A stretch of 64,000 nucleotides of DNA, taken from Shewanella litorisediminis. GTDB lineage: Bacteria > Pseudomonadota > Gammaproteobacteria > Enterobacterales > Shewanellaceae. Positions 37,624-47,783 of this stretch are shown here, piece by piece (within the stretch, counting starts at the first letter, position 1; each line of letters opens with the position of its first letter). The DNA lies in contig NZ_CP069213.1 in the NCBI RefSeq assembly GCF_016834455.1, forward strand, positions 1,240,501 to 1,304,500. Reading direction: 5' to 3'. The position numbers were made by a program, and so were the translations under genes. A model generated the notes under the pieces. That model made no database searches. It had not been told where the DNA came from and worked only from the letters and a program-made list of their open reading frames with translations.

Positions 37624-38085
37624 GTGTCTAATCAAAAGAACGCCATGGATATCAAAGAGATACTCAAGTATCTGCCCCACAGATATCCGTTTCTGCTCAT
37701 TGACCGTGTGCTGGACTTCACCCCGGGTGAATCCCTGCACGCCATCAAAAACGTCACCATCAACGAGCCATTCTTTGTGGGGCATTTCCCCGTCGCTCCC
37801 GTGATGCCTGGTGTATTGATCCTTGAAGCCATGGCCCAGGCAACAGGCCTTCTGGCATTCAAGACCATGAGCAGCGAGCCATCACCTGATGTGCTTTATT
37901 ATTTTGCCGGTATCGACAATGCCCGTTTTAAACGGGTTGTTGAGCCGGGCGACCAGCTGCACTTTGAAGTGAAAATGATTAAGGAACGCCGCGGGATTGG
38001 TGTGTTCTATGGTGAGGCCAAAGTGGATGGTGAGCTGGTTTGCAGCGCAGAAATCATGTGTGCCCGCAGAGAGATTAGCAAGTGA
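37624..38085 (+). CDS. fabZ: 3-hydroxyacyl-ACP dehydratase FabZ
   Basis: Dehydrates 3-hydroxyacyl-ACP in fatty acid elongation and competes with LpxA for hydroxymyristoyl-ACP, so its place in the lpx cluster is functionally apt. Encodes 153 residues from a GTG start with a GAGGAA ribosome-binding site. The hot-dog-fold active site is [20 protein letters not shown], containing the His and Glu. It overlaps lpxA by four bases. Confidence 0.97.
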   Translation: MSNQKNAMDIKEILKYLPHRYPFLLIDRVLDFTPGESLHAIKNVTINEPFFVGHFPVAPVMPGVLILEAMAQATGLLAFKTMSSEPSPDVLYYFAGIDNARFKRVVEPGDQLHFEVKMIKERRGIGVFYGEAKVDGELVCSAEIMCARREISK

Positions 38086-38852
38086 TAAGTGAATTAGCCT
38101 TCGTCCATCCCGACGCGAAAATTGGCAACAACGTGACCATCGGACCCTGGAGCTATATTGGCCCCGGGGTTGAAATCGGTGACGACAATATCATTCATTC
38201 CCATGTGGTGATTAAAGGCCCGACAGTGATTGGCAAAGGCAACCGGATTTTCCAGTTTGCCTCGGTCGGTGAAGACTGTCAGGACAAGAAATACGCCGGA
38301 GAGCCCACCCGGCTCATCATTGGCGACAACAACATCATCCGTGAAAACGTGACCATTCACCGTGGCACTATTCAGGACAACAGCGAAACCCGCATCGGCT
38401 CCAATAACCTGTTCATGGCCTATGTTCACATTGCCCACGACTGTGTGGTGGGCAACAACGTCATCATGGCCAACAATGCGTCCATCGCCGGCCATGTGCA
38501 CGTGGGTGACTGGGTAATTCTTGGCGGCATGACCGGTGTGCATCAGTTTGTACACATAGGCGCCCATGCCTTTACGGCGGGGTGCTCGCTGCTGTTGCAG
38601 GACGTACCTCCTTTCGTGATGGCCGCAGGCCAGCCCGCCATTCCACGCGGTCTGAACAGTGAAGGTCTGAAGCGTCGCGGTTTCTCCAAGGAGGCGCAGC
38701 TTGCCGTGCGCCGCGCATACAAAACCTTGTATCGCAGTAGCCTGACGGTGGAAGAAGCCACTGCCGCCCTGGCCGATGAAATCGCCACAGTGCCGGAAGT
38801 GAAGCAGATGATGGACTTCGTTGCCTGCTCCGGTCGCGGCATTATCCGTTAA
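38082..38852 (+). CDS. lpxA: UDP-N-acetylglucosamine acyltransferase LpxA
   Basis: First step of lipid A synthesis. Encodes 256 residues from a GTG that overlaps the fabZ stop (GTGA). Hexapeptide beta helix ([27 protein letters not shown]); the catalytic His is in [18 protein letters not shown], and the C-terminal helical domain starts after [15 protein letters not shown]. Confidence 0.97.
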   Translation: MISELAFVHPDAKIGNNVTIGPWSYIGPGVEIGDDNIIHSHVVIKGPTVIGKGNRIFQFASVGEDCQDKKYAGEPTRLIIGDNNIIRENVTIHRGTIQDNSETRIGSNNLFMAYVHIAHDCVVGNNVIMANNASIAGHVHVGDWVILGGMTGVHQFVHIGAHAFTAGCSLLLQDVPPFVMAAGQPAIPRGLNSEGLKRRGFSKEAQLAVRRAYKTLYRSSLTVEEATAALADEIATVPEVKQMMDFVACSGRGIIR

Positions 38853-38878
38853 CGGAACATGGGTCGTTAAGAGAAAAC

Positions 38879-40057
38879 ATGAGCCAATCCAAGCCACTTG
38901 TATTTGCCATGGTTGCCGGAGAACTCTCCGGCGATATTTTAGGTGCCGGCTTAGTTAAAGCACTCAAGGCCAGACATCCCAACGCCCGCTTTGTCGGTAT
39001 CGGTGGTCCCCGCATGGAAGCCCTTGGCTTCGAGTCCCTGTTTGCCATGGAAGAACTGGCTGTGATGGGGATAGTTGAGGTGCTTTCACGGCTGCCAAGA
39101 CTTCTGAAGGTACGCTCCTCGCTGGTCTCTCAGCTCCTTGCACTTAAGCCCGATTGCTTTATTGGCATAGATGCGCCCGATTTCAACATCGGCCTTGAGC
39201 AGAAGCTTAAGCAAAAGGGCATTAAAACCGTGCATTACGTCAGCCCCTCTGTGTGGGCCTGGCGACCAAAGCGCATCTTCAAAATCGCCAAGGCCACCAA
39301 CATGGTGCTGTCTTTGTTGCCGTTTGAAAAAGCCTTTTACGATAAGCATCAGGTGCCGTGCACCTTCGTGGGCCACACCCTGGCCGACGATATTCCCCTT
39401 GAGCTGAATAAATACGATGCCCGAGAAACCCTGGGGCTCGAAAGGGACGCCGAGTATCTTGCGATACTGCCCGGCAGTCGCGGCGGTGAGCTTAAGATGC
39501 TCAGCGAGCCTTTTATCAAGGCCGCCGTTGCCATTAAAGAGGCGTTGCCCGATGTGCGTTTTATCACGCCTCTGGTGAATGAGAAGCGTCGCGAGCAATT
39601 CCTTGCAGCAATCGAGGCCCATGCTCCCGAGCTGGAAATTCAGCTTTTTGATGGTCATAGCCGCGAGATCATGGCGGCCAGTGATGGCATCTTACTGGCT
39701 TCTGGCACTGCTACCCTGGAAGCCATGTTGGTCAAGCGCCCCATGGTGGTTGCCTATCGGGTGGCGCCGCTGACTTACAGCATTGCCAGTCGCATGATGT
39801 TGATTAAGCGCTATTCGCTGCCAAATCTCTTGTCCGGTAAAGAATTGGTCCCCGAACTGATTCAGGCCGATTGCACGCCACAGAAGATTGCCTCTGAGGT
39901 GGTTGCCATGATGAACCGGGATAACCGGGCACTGATTGCCGAATTTACCGAGATGCACCATAGCCTCAGACAAAATGCCAGTGAGCGCGCTGCCGATGCG
40001 GTCGATGCGCTGATTGGTACCAAAGCGCCACGTGGCAGCACTTCAGAGGTGCTCTGA
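38879..40057 (+). CDS. lpxB: Lipid-A-disaccharide synthase LpxB
   Basis: Glycosyltransferase that joins UDP-diacylglucosamine and lipid X. Encodes 392 residues of the GT19 family: [18 protein letters not shown] near the start, [24 protein letters not shown] (UDP binding) and [21 protein letters not shown]. Its stop overlaps the rnhB start by one base (TGATG). Confidence 0.97.
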   Translation: MSQSKPLVFAMVAGELSGDILGAGLVKALKARHPNARFVGIGGPRMEALGFESLFAMEELAVMGIVEVLSRLPRLLKVRSSLVSQLLALKPDCFIGIDAPDFNIGLEQKLKQKGIKTVHYVSPSVWAWRPKRIFKIAKATNMVLSLLPFEKAFYDKHQVPCTFVGHTLADDIPLELNKYDARETLGLERDAEYLAILPGSRGGELKMLSEPFIKAAVAIKEALPDVRFITPLVNEKRREQFLAAIEAHAPELEIQLFDGHSREIMAASDGILLASGTATLEAMLVKRPMVVAYRVAPLTYSIASRMMLIKRYSLPNLLSGKELVPELIQADCTPQKIASEVVAMMNRDNRALIAEFTEMHHSLRQNASERAADAVDALIGTKAPRGSTSEVL

Positions 40058-40677
40058 TGGCAGTTTATAAAAACCTGAGTGATGAGCAGGCATTGCTGCT
40101 GCAACAGGGACGGGTCGCCGGCGTCGATGAGGTTGGCCGTGGTCCGCTGGTGGGGGATGTGGTAACGGCCGCCGTGATCCTGGACCCGGGTAAGCCCATT
40201 GCGGGGCTGAATGACTCCAAGAAGCTGTCTGAAAAAAAACGCGATGCCCTTTATCTTGAGATTATGGATAAGGCGCTGGCGGTCTCGGTAGGCCGCGCCA
40301 GCCCTGCCGAAATCGACGAGCTTAATATTCTCCACGCCACCATGCTCGCCATGCAGCGCGCTGTGGCCGGGCTTACCATAGTGCCCGAGTCCGTATTGGT
40401 GGATGGCAACCGTACTCCGGATTTCGGCTTGCCTGCCCATGCGGTGGTAAAAGGAGATGGCCTGATAGCCGCTATCAGTGCGGCCTCTGTCATTGCCAAG
40501 GTCACCCGTGACCGTGAAATGGAAGATCTCGATGCCCGATATCCCCAGTACGGCTTTGCCGGGCACAAGGGGTACCCGACCAAGGCACACTTTGAAGCGC
40601 TCAGCGCCCATGGTGTGCTGCCAGAACACAGACGCAGTTTTCGCCCTGTACGCGAATGGCTTGAGGCTAATCGCTGA
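40057..40677 (+). CDS. rnhB: Ribonuclease HII
   Basis: Cleaves RNA in RNA-DNA hybrids, including single ribonucleotides. Encodes 206 residues; metal ligands are in [15 protein letters not shown] (Asp, Glu) and LVDGNRTPD, with the remaining Asp in [10 protein letters not shown]. Translationally coupled to lpxB and followed by a strong terminator. Confidence 0.97.
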   Translation: MAVYKNLSDEQALLLQQGRVAGVDEVGRGPLVGDVVTAAVILDPGKPIAGLNDSKKLSEKKRDALYLEIMDKALAVSVGRASPAEIDELNILHATMLAMQRAVAGLTIVPESVLVDGNRTPDFGLPAHAVVKGDGLIAAISAASVIAKVTRDREMEDLDARYPQYGFAGHKGYPTKAHFEALSAHGVLPEHRRSFRPVREWLEANR

Positions 40678-40692
40678 GTTGGTTTAAATGAT

Positions 40693-40718
40693 AAAAAAGC
40701 AGCCTTGGCTGCTTTTTT
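40693..40718 (+). terminator. Terminator after rnhB
   Basis: AAAAAAGCAGCC / GGCTGCTTTTTT with a very short nominal loop. It ends the lpx-rnhB unit before the convergent DUF1993 gene. Confidence 0.88.
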
Positions 40719-40787
40719 GTTATTGCGGAATGAATCCGGTTTGACGCTTAGCTGCGCGACTCCCTGGCTGTCAGGTTCCAGAAAGCA

Positions 40788-41300
40788 TCACGCTTGTCTC
40801 ACATGGGGCAGTATAAACGCCATATAGTCCGCTTTGCCCAGTGGCACCCCAAGGTGCCTGAAGATGGCGTAACTGGTGGTGATGTGAAAGTAGAAGTTGG
40901 GCATTAGATATTCACTCACATAGTCCCGCCCCGGCAATTCGCAGTAACGACCGGGCCCCAGCCCGATACGCTTGATTTCGTCCAGCTTGGCATCCTGCTC
41001 CTGGATTTGATCCACCATGGCGGCCGTCTCCGCAATCAGTTGCTTGAGCTCAGCCGGGCTGTACTCTCCTGCCGGCAGATTCTCGACCGCCAATCCCTGG
41101 CACCACTGTGAAAATCCCCTTGGCTGATTGCAGGCAAAGATTACCTGCACTGCCAATGGATGCATGTCCGGCGCCAGTCGCTCTTTCACAGCATCATCTA
41201 AGGATCCAAGGTGTTTTTCTGCCACGTTCAAGATGTGTGAAAGCACCTGCAGGCGGCTGATAAAAAGCTGCTTTAATTTGTTGATTTCTTTGTTGGCCAT
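40788..41300 (-). CDS. DUF1993 family protein
   Basis: Encodes 170 residues, predicted helical, with the family blocks RLAPDMHPLAVQVIFACNQPRG and LMPNFYFHITTSYAIFRHLGVPLGKADYM. DUF1993 proteins are related in fold to DinB-like four-helix bundles; no function is assigned. It is inserted between rnhB and dnaE on the opposite strand, breaking an arrangement that is continuous in E. coli. Confidence 0.85.
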   Translation of the reverse strand: MANKEINKLKQLFISRLQVLSHILNVAEKHLGSLDDAVKERLAPDMHPLAVQVIFACNQPRGFSQWCQGLAVENLPAGEYSPAELKQLIAETAAMVDQIQEQDAKLDEIKRIGLGPGRYCELPGRDYVSEYLMPNFYFHITTSYAIFRHLGVPLGKADYMAFILPHVRQA

Positions 41301-41554
41301 GGCGTTTCCTTACGTTTTGGCGCTAATGGTGTGTCTGGATAAAAGCGTTTGCTTCAGAAAACTAGCCTGCCATTTATCACCTTGTCCAGCAGCCCTTACA
41401 TAGAGTTAAAATCAATCAAGCTCGCGCATCCTGCCGAATGTGGCGGCAGATAGGATGTCTCACGCCCCAAACCAGCAGTTAAGCCTTTTGCTGACCTTAA
41501 CTGCCATGTTATCTTTCCCTATTGATTTCAGAGCAAACCCAAAGCCCAATATTC

Positions 41555-44500
41555 ATGTCACAACCCCGTTTTGTTCATCTGCGCGTTCACTCAGATTTTT
41601 CCATGACCGATGGTCTGGCAAAGGTTAAGCCCATTCTTGGCAAGGCCGAGGCCGAAGGCATGGCGGCAATCGCGCTGACGGATCAGAATAACCTCTGTGG
41701 TCTGGTGAAGTTTTACAGTACCTGCCACGACAAAGGCATTAAGCCCATTATTGGTGCCGACTTCTGGATGCTGGTGCCCGGGTTTGAAGACGAGTTTTGT
41801 GCCGTCACTGTGCTTGCAATGGACAACGAGGGTTACCAAAACCTGACTCAGCTTATCAGTCAGGCGTATTTGCGGGGCCAGGTGCAGGGCAGGGTGGCAA
41901 TCGATCAGGAATGGCTGCTGACTTACAACAGTGGCATTTTGCTGCTCTCCGGCGCCAAAGAAGGGGACCTGGGTAAGGCGCTGATCAAGGGCAATGCCGC
42001 GCAGGCGGCGAGTCTGACGGAGTTTTACCAGACCCATTTCCCCGACCGTTATTTTATCGAGCTTATCCGCACCGGCCGAGCCGACGAAGAAACCTATCTG
42101 CATATGGCGGTGAAGCACGCCGCAGAAGTTGGGCTGCCCGTGGTAGCCACCAATCAGGTGGTGTTTTTGAGTCCGGAAGACTTTGAGGCCCACGAGATCC
42201 GGGTGGCCATTCACGATGGTTTTACCCTGGCTGACAATCGCCGCCCCAAAAAATACAGTGAGCAGCAGTATCTTCGCAGTGAAGACGAAATGTGCGAGCT
42301 GTTTGCCGATATTCCCGAGGCCATTGAGAACACGGTGGAGATAGCCAAGCGCTGTAACGTGACTGTGCGTCTTGGTGAATACTTCCTGCCCAACTTCCCC
42401 ACCGGCGATTTAAGTACCGAAGACTTTTTGGTGGAGCGCTCCAAAGAGGGCCTTGAAGAGCGGTTGGAGTTTCTGTTCCCCGACCCTGAGGTCAGAGCCG
42501 AGAAGCGCAAGGAGTACGATGAGCGCCTCGATATCGAGCTTCAGGTAATCAACCAGATGGGATTTCCCGGTTACTTTCTTATCGTGATGGAGTTTATCCA
42601 GTGGGGTAAGGATAACGGCATTCCGGTGGGGCCGGGCCGGGGCTCGGGTGCCGGCTCTTTGGTGGCCTATGCCCTGAAAATTACCGACCTTGATCCGCTG
42701 GAATTCGACCTGCTGTTCGAGCGTTTTTTGAATCCGGAGCGGGTTTCCATGCCCGACTTCGACGTTGACTTCTGCATGGACAGACGCGACGAGGTGATTG
42801 ACCACGTGGCCGAGCTTTACGGCCGCGAGGCGGTGTCGCAGATCATTACTTTCGGTACCATGGCCGCCAAGGCGGTGGTGCGTGACGTAGGCCGGGTGCT
42901 GGGGCACTCCTACGGCTTTGTTGACCGTATCTCCAAGATGATCCCGCCCGAGCCGGGCATGACCCTGGCCAAGGCCTTTGAGGTGGAACCCGGTCTTCAG
43001 GAGGCCTACGACGCCGATGAGGAAGTGAAAGACCTTATCGACATGGCGCGTAAGCTTGAAGGTGTCACCCGAAATGCAGGTAAACACGCCGGTGGCGTGG
43101 TAATTGCGCCCACTAAAATCACCGACTTCTCGCCGCTTTATTGCGACGCCGAGGGCAAAAACCCGGTAACCCAGTTCGATAAGAACGATGTGGAATACGC
43201 CGGACTGGTGAAGTTTGACTTTTTGGGTCTCAGAACCCTCACCATTATCGATTGGGCGCTGGGGATGATTAACCCCAGACTGGCCAAACTTGGCAAGCCG
43301 CCGGTGGATATTGCCGCCATTCCGCTCGATGACAGCAAGTCATTTGGCGTGCTCAAACGCTATGAGACCACAGCCGTATTCCAGCTCGAATCCCGCGGCA
43401 TGAAAGACCTTATCAAGCGTCTGCAACCCGACTGTTTCGAAGACATGATTGCACTGGTGGCCCTGTTCCGTCCGGGCCCATTGCAGTCGGGCATGGTAGA
43501 TAACTTTATCGACCGTAAGCACGGCCACGAAGAGATTTCTTACCCGGATGCCACCTGGCAGCACGAGAGCCTCAAACCCATCCTCGAACCCACATACGGC
43601 ATCATCCTTTATCAGGAACAGGTGATGCAGATTGCCCAAACGCTGGCCGGCTACACCCTGGGTGGTGCTGACATGCTGCGCCGGGCCATGGGTAAGAAAA
43701 AGCCAGAAGAAATGGCCAAGCAGCGGGCAGGCTTTGAAGCCGGCTCGGTGAAAAATGGCGTGGATGGCGAGCTTGCCATGAAGATCTTCGACCTGGTGGA
43801 GAAATTCGCAGGGTACGGCTTCAACAAATCGCACTCGGCCGCCTACGCCCTGGTGTCTTATCAGACGTTGTGGCTCAAGACCCACTTCCCGTCGGAGTTT
43901 ATGGCGGCGGTAATGTCGGCGGATATGGACAACACCGACAAGATTGTGACCCTGGTGGATGAATGCGATCGCATGGGGCTTAAAATCATTCCGCCGGATG
44001 TGAACAAGGGCCTATTCAAGTTTACCGTGGATGAAGACCTTAATATCGTCTACGGCATCGGCGCCATCAAGGGCGTGGGTGAGGGGCCGGTTGAGACCAT
44101 TCTCGAGGCCAGAAAAGATGGGCCCTTCACCGACCTGTTCGACTTTTGTGCCCGTGTCGATTTGAAAAAGCTCAATCGCCGGGTGATTGAAAAACTGATT
44201 TACTCAGGTGCGCTGGATAGCCTGGGGCCACACCGTGCCTCCATGATGGCAACCCTGCCAGAGGCCATGCAGGCGGCGGATCAACACGCCAAGGCCCAGG
44301 CCACCGGCCAGCACGATATGTTTGGTCTCCTGAACGACCATCAGGAAGACGCCAAGCAGCAATTTGTGGAATGCACCCCCTGGCCGGACAAAATCTGGCT
44401 CGAAGGTGAGCGGGAAACCTTGGGGCTGTATCTCACCGGTCACCCCATCAATCAGTATCTGAAAGAGCTGAAAAACTACACCTCGGGCAGGCTGAAAGAT

Positions 44501-45028
44501 ATTCACCCCACCGAGCGGGGTAAAACCGTCAAGGCCGCCGGTTTGGTGGTGGCAAGCCGGGTGATGCTCACCAAACGGGGCTCCAAAATGGGGCTTCTGA
44601 CCCTGGATGACAAGAGCGCCCGCCTTGAGGTGATGCTCTTTACTGAAGCCTTTGAAAAATTTGGTCATCTGCTCGAAAAAGACCGCATTCTTATCTGCGA
44701 AGGGGAAGTGAGCTTCGATGATTTCTCCGGCGGCAACCGCATGACCGTCCGCAATATTATCGATATCAGCGAGGCCCGCAGCCATTTTGCCAAGGCGCTT
44801 GAGGTCGATTTGGCGTCACAGCAGGCCACAGAGCCAATGCTGGACAAGTTCTTTGAAGTGCTCACGCCCTGGAAGGGCGGCGCCGTGCCCCTGATTGTGA
44901 ACTTCAGCCGCGCCGATGCCAGCGGCCGCTTGCAACTCAGTGATGAGTGGCGGGTTAACCCGTCCGATGACCTGGTGCTGGCACTGCAAACCCTGATAGG
45001 CCCGGATAAAATTCGGATCCAGTTCTAG
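41555..45028 (+). CDS. dnaE: DNA polymerase III alpha subunit
   Basis: Catalytic subunit of the replicative polymerase. Encodes 1157 residues from the ATG at 41555 (E. coli 1160). The PHP domain is at the N-terminus ([18 protein letters not shown]); the polymerase has [16 protein letters not shown] and the catalytic aspartates in [17 protein letters not shown]. Near the C-terminus are the helix-hairpin-helix region and an OB fold ([24 protein letters not shown]). A longer in-frame extension from 41522 is rejected because the PHP domain starts directly at [10 protein letters not shown]. Confidence 0.97.
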   Translation: MSQPRFVHLRVHSDFSMTDGLAKVKPILGKAEAEGMAAIALTDQNNLCGLVKFYSTCHDKGIKPIIGADFWMLVPGFEDEFCAVTVLAMDNEGYQNLTQLISQAYLRGQVQGRVAIDQEWLLTYNSGILLLSGAKEGDLGKALIKGNAAQAASLTEFYQTHFPDRYFIELIRTGRADEETYLHMAVKHAAEVGLPVVATNQVVFLSPEDFEAHEIRVAIHDGFTLADNRRPKKYSEQQYLRSEDEMCELFADIPEAIENTVEIAKRCNVTVRLGEYFLPNFPTGDLSTEDFLVERSKEGLEERLEFLFPDPEVRAEKRKEYDERLDIELQVINQMGFPGYFLIVMEFIQWGKDNGIPVGPGRGSGAGSLVAYALKITDLDPLEFDLLFERFLNPERVSMPDFDVDFCMDRRDEVIDHVAELYGREAVSQIITFGTMAAKAVVRDVGRVLGHSYGFVDRISKMIPPEPGMTLAKAFEVEPGLQEAYDADEEVKDLIDMARKLEGVTRNAGKHAGGVVIAPTKITDFSPLYCDAEGKNPVTQFDKNDVEYAGLVKFDFLGLRTLTIIDWALGMINPRLAKLGKPPVDIAAIPLDDSKSFGVLKRYETTAVFQLESRGMKDLIKRLQPDCFEDMIALVALFRPGPLQSGMVDNFIDRKHGHEEISYPDATWQHESLKPILEPTYGIILYQEQVMQIAQTLAGYTLGGADMLRRAMGKKKPEEMAKQRAGFEAGSVKNGVDGELAMKIFDLVEKFAGYGFNKSHSAAYALVSYQTLWLKTHFPSEFMAAVMSADMDNTDKIVTLVDECDRMGLKIIPPDVNKGLFKFTVDEDLNIVYGIGAIKGVGEGPVETILEARKDGPFTDLFDFCARVDLKKLNRRVIEKLIYSGALDSLGPHRASMMATLPEAMQAADQHAKAQATGQHDMFGLLNDHQEDAKQQFVECTPWPDKIWLEGERETLGLYLTGHPINQYLKELKNYTSGRLKDIHPTERGKTVKAAGLVVASRVMLTKRGSKMGLLTLDDKSARLEVMLFTEAFEKFGHLLEKDRILICEGEVSFDDFSGGNRMTVRNIIDISEARSHFAKALEVDLASQQATEPMLDKFFEVLTPWKGGAVPLIVNFSRADASGRLQLSDEWRVNPSDDLVLALQTLIGPDKIRIQF

Positions 45029-45029
45029 G

Positions 45030-46559
45030 ATGAAGGGCATGCAAAGCTCGTCAGTGGCACTTGCAAAGCTTGATTCGCTCGTCTCATTAATCGAGGCGGC
45101 GCTTGCCGCCCTGAGTCCTTCCAAACTGGTGCTGGGGTACAGTGGCGGGCTGGACTCAGAGCTTTTGGCCTGCGCCCTTTCCCATTACGCGAAAACCCAT
45201 CCTGGCACCCACTGTCTGCTGGTGCATGTGCATCATGGCTTAAGCCCGAATGCCGATGTCTGGGCGCGTCACTGCGAGAGCAGTGCAGCCCACTATGGAC
45301 TGGACTTTGTGCAGGAAAAGGTCAGGGTAAAGCGAGGCGCCCGTTTGAGTCTGGAGGCCGAGGCCCGCAGCGCCAGATATGCTGCCTTAATGGCCCATTT
45401 GGGCGAAGGCGACGTTCTCCTTACCGCCCATCATCAGGATGACCAGCTGGAAACCGTGCTGCTGGCTCTTACCCGGGGCCTCGGGCCCAAGGGGCTTGCG
45501 GCCATGGGGCAACAGCAGCCCCTCGAAGGCGGCGCATTTCAGGTAAGGCCTTTTTTGGGCTTGTCCCGCGAATCTCTCGAAGAGGCTGTATCTGTGCTCG
45601 GACTCAACCACATCGAAGATGAAAGCAATCAGGATACCCGTTTCGACCGCAATTTTTTGCGAGCCGACATTATTCCGCGACTGAAATCCCGCTGGGGAGC
45701 CATAGGCGCCACCGTGAGTCGCAGCGCCGAGCTGTGCGCCCAAACCCAAATGCTCCTGGATGAAGAGGTCAGTGAGCGTCTGACACCGCTTATCAGCCAT
45801 TGCCCTTTAAGTGGTGTTTACAGGTTGGCATTGGAGCCAGTCGCTGCCTGCTCAACAGCATGGCAGGCTCAGCTGGTCAGGGGCTTTCTGGAGGCTGCCA
45901 GTCTTGCTCCCCCTTCAAAAGTTCAGCTCGAAGAAGCATTGGATCAGCTCTTTGCCGCCAAAGCGGATGCCGCGGTCTCCCTGCGGTTTGGCAATACCCG
46001 CTTAAGACGATTTCAGGGCTGGCTTTACGCCGAAACTGAGTCTGATAATGCCAGTCATTCACCATCCTCTGCCACTCAAATACCTGCCACTCAAATACCT
46101 GCCACTCAAATACCTGCCACCCAAACGCCTGCCACCCAAACGCCTGCCACCCAAATGTCTGCCACACAAATCCCAGTCACGCAGCAGAGTTTGGTTGAGG
46201 GGATTGCGACGCCTTTGGGTAAGCTGCAACTGCTGCCAACAGGCGCAGAGGATGAAGGGCTGGACGGATGTTGTTGGCAAGCCAGAGTGCCTCAAGGCGC
46301 ACTCACAGGCGACCTGACCCTGGTATATGGTTTACCCGGCAGTACCAAGGCCTGGCCCATGGGGCGCGGCAAGCGGCGGGAATTAAAGAAGCTCTGGCAG
46401 GAGTTTGACGTGCCGCCCTGGCTCAGAACATCCATCCCCATGCTCTGCTGCGACCAATCTCTGGTGGCCGCTGTCGGGGTATGGATTGAAAATTCGGCCC
46501 TCGGAACGCCGCCAGAAGGCCGTGAATCGTGGATGACCATCAGGCTTTCCCGTGACTGA
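45030..46559 (+). CDS. tilS: tRNA(Ile)-lysidine synthase TilS with an internal repeat linker
   Basis: Converts C34 of the CAU-anticodon tRNA(Ile) to lysidine using ATP, essential for AUA decoding. Encodes 509 residues versus about 430 in E. coli. The PP-loop is SGGLDS (38-43), and LTAHHQDDQLETVLL and DESNQDTRFDRNFLR are further active-site blocks. Between the middle domain and the C-terminal domain (starting around VEGIATPLGKLQLL) lies an insert of seven five-residue units of type TQIPA (residues 349-383), coded by a 15-bp tandem repeat. The start may be the ATG at 45030 or 45039. It lies one base after dnaE. Confidence 0.93.
   Translation: MKGMQSSSVALAKLDSLVSLIEAALAALSPSKLVLGYSGGLDSELLACALSHYAKTHPGTHCLLVHVHHGLSPNADVWARHCESSAAHYGLDFVQEKVRVKRGARLSLEAEARSARYAALMAHLGEGDVLLTAHHQDDQLETVLLALTRGLGPKGLAAMGQQQPLEGGAFQVRPFLGLSRESLEEAVSVLGLNHIEDESNQDTRFDRNFLRADIIPRLKSRWGAIGATVSRSAELCAQTQMLLDEEVSERLTPLISHCPLSGVYRLALEPVAACSTAWQAQLVRGFLEAASLAPPSKVQLEEALDQLFAAKADAAVSLRFGNTRLRRFQGWLYAETESDNASHSPSSATQIPATQIPATQIPATQTPATQTPATQMSATQIPVTQQSLVEGIATPLGKLQLLPTGAEDEGLDGCCWQARVPQGALTGDLTLVYGLPGSTKAWPMGRGKRRELKKLWQEFDVPPWLRTSIPMLCCDQSLVAAVGVWIENSALGTPPEGRESWMTIRLSRD
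46074..46178 (+). repeat. In-frame 15-bp tandem repeat inside tilS (7 units)
   Basis: Three identical units ACTCAAATACCTGCC, two ACCCAAACGCCTGCC, then ACCCAAATGTCTGCC and ACACAAATCCCAGTC. Because the unit is 15 bp, copy-number change adds or removes five residues without a frameshift. The first three units are identical, so the array is probably young or being homogenised. Confidence 0.95.
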
Positions 46560-46618
46560 CATTGCCAGGTACGGCTGACGTCTCCTGTTTGAAACCTCAG
46601 GTCTGATTCGAACCGCTG

Positions 46619-47734
46619 TCAGTGATGCTTGTCGGGATAAAGCACCACACAGGCGGTTTGTTTTTTGCGGCCAAATCCCATCACTTTCGCCAGCTCTGCC
46701 CGGCTGACGGGCACATAGGCGGCGGACACCGCATCCTTTTGATGCTCGACAAAGGGATCGTGAAAGAAAAAGTACTCAGGGTTGCAGCCACTGAGCGCAA
46801 TCCAGTGCGGCCCTTTTTCACCGTTGAAACGGTAGGTACTGATAAGCAGAAGCACAGCGGCACCACACTGTAAATAGCCCTCAAGCTCTTCCAGGGTTGG
46901 CGCACGGGGCAAGGCGTTCACGCCTTTCTGCGCCAGCTGTCCAACAAAATCCTCATGCACCAGGCTGATAATGGCCTTTTTATTCTCATCCCTGACACTG
47001 TCGATAAAGGGGATGGTATGAGACTGACTGAAGAGTGTCACAGCAAAGCCCCGATTCACCGCCGCCAGAGCCAGTCCTTCTGCGCTGCAGCCCCCATGGC
47101 CGCTGGTCATATAGATGGTGGTGGCCTCGCGCCAGAGCTGCAGCTCCATGAGCCTGCTGGGCTGGAAAGAAGGTCTCAGCGCGGCAAACGCCATTTGCAG
47201 ACAAGCGGGTCCACAGCTGAAGGGGGTGGTTTGCACATAAAGTGGCATTGGCAGGGTAGTGCTGGGCCCCGGCGGCTCCAATCGTTTGTGCATTCTGACG
47301 CCATCGGCGAGATCGTCGTAATAATGCACCAAGGATTTCAGCACCTTATAGCCCATTTTTTGATACAGATTGCGGGCGGCCAGATTGTCATTTCGCACCT
47401 CCAGGCGTAAGGTGATATAGCCTTTTTCCACCGTGATTTGCTCGACCCGGGTCAGAAGCTCCCTTGATAATCCCCTGCCGCGATAATCGGGGCTGACCGC
47501 AAGCGAGTAGAGCCTGGCAAGGTGGGTGCCACGATGAAACAGTACCAGCGCATAGGCCGCCACTGTGTCGCCATCGAGGGCCAACATCAGGCAGGCATGG
47601 GGCGATTGCACAAACCGGCGCATTTGCCTTGGCGAAATTCGGTCTCCTTCGAAGGCGCTGTTTTCGAGGGCATTAAGGGCGTCGAGTTGGGCAAGGGTCG
47701 CGAGGCGATATTCCATGGTGATGGCCATCCACAA
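46619..47734 (-). CDS. GNAT acetyltransferase fused to a C39-like cysteine peptidase
   Basis: Encodes 371 residues (or 365 from the ATG at 47716; the first candidate start is TTG and none has a clear ribosome-binding site). The N-terminal GNAT domain (about 7-150) carries the acetyl-CoA loop SPDYRGRGLSRELLTRV and a C-terminal LEVRNDNLAARNLYQKMGYK. The C-terminal papain-like, C39-type domain (about 160-371) has Gln168, Cys174 in PFSCGPACLQMAF, His310 in GPHWIAL and Asp326 in FFHDPF, so a complete catalytic set is visible. It starts 50 bases from a divergent RimK-like ligase. Such pairings suggest that a peptide or protein is ligated, acetylated and clipped; the substrate is unknown. Confidence 0.88.
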   Translation of the reverse strand: MWMAITMEYRLATLAQLDALNALENSAFEGDRISPRQMRRFVQSPHACLMLALDGDTVAAYALVLFHRGTHLARLYSLAVSPDYRGRGLSRELLTRVEQITVEKGYITLRLEVRNDNLAARNLYQKMGYKVLKSLVHYYDDLADGVRMHKRLEPPGPSTTLPMPLYVQTTPFSCGPACLQMAFAALRPSFQPSRLMELQLWREATTIYMTSGHGGCSAEGLALAAVNRGFAVTLFSQSHTIPFIDSVRDENKKAIISLVHEDFVGQLAQKGVNALPRAPTLEELEGYLQCGAAVLLLISTYRFNGEKGPHWIALSGCNPEYFFFHDPFVEHQKDAVSAAYVPVSRAELAKVMGFGRKKQTACVVLYPDKHH

Positions 47735-47783
47735 TAGGATAGGCTCATTAAATCCAGTTCAGTGACAGGAGGCAAGTTCAATT

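Noticed and set aside
46074..46178. Repeats in tilS considered as a CRISPR-like array
   Set aside because: Units are contiguous with no spacers, are only 15 bp and stay in frame within tilS.
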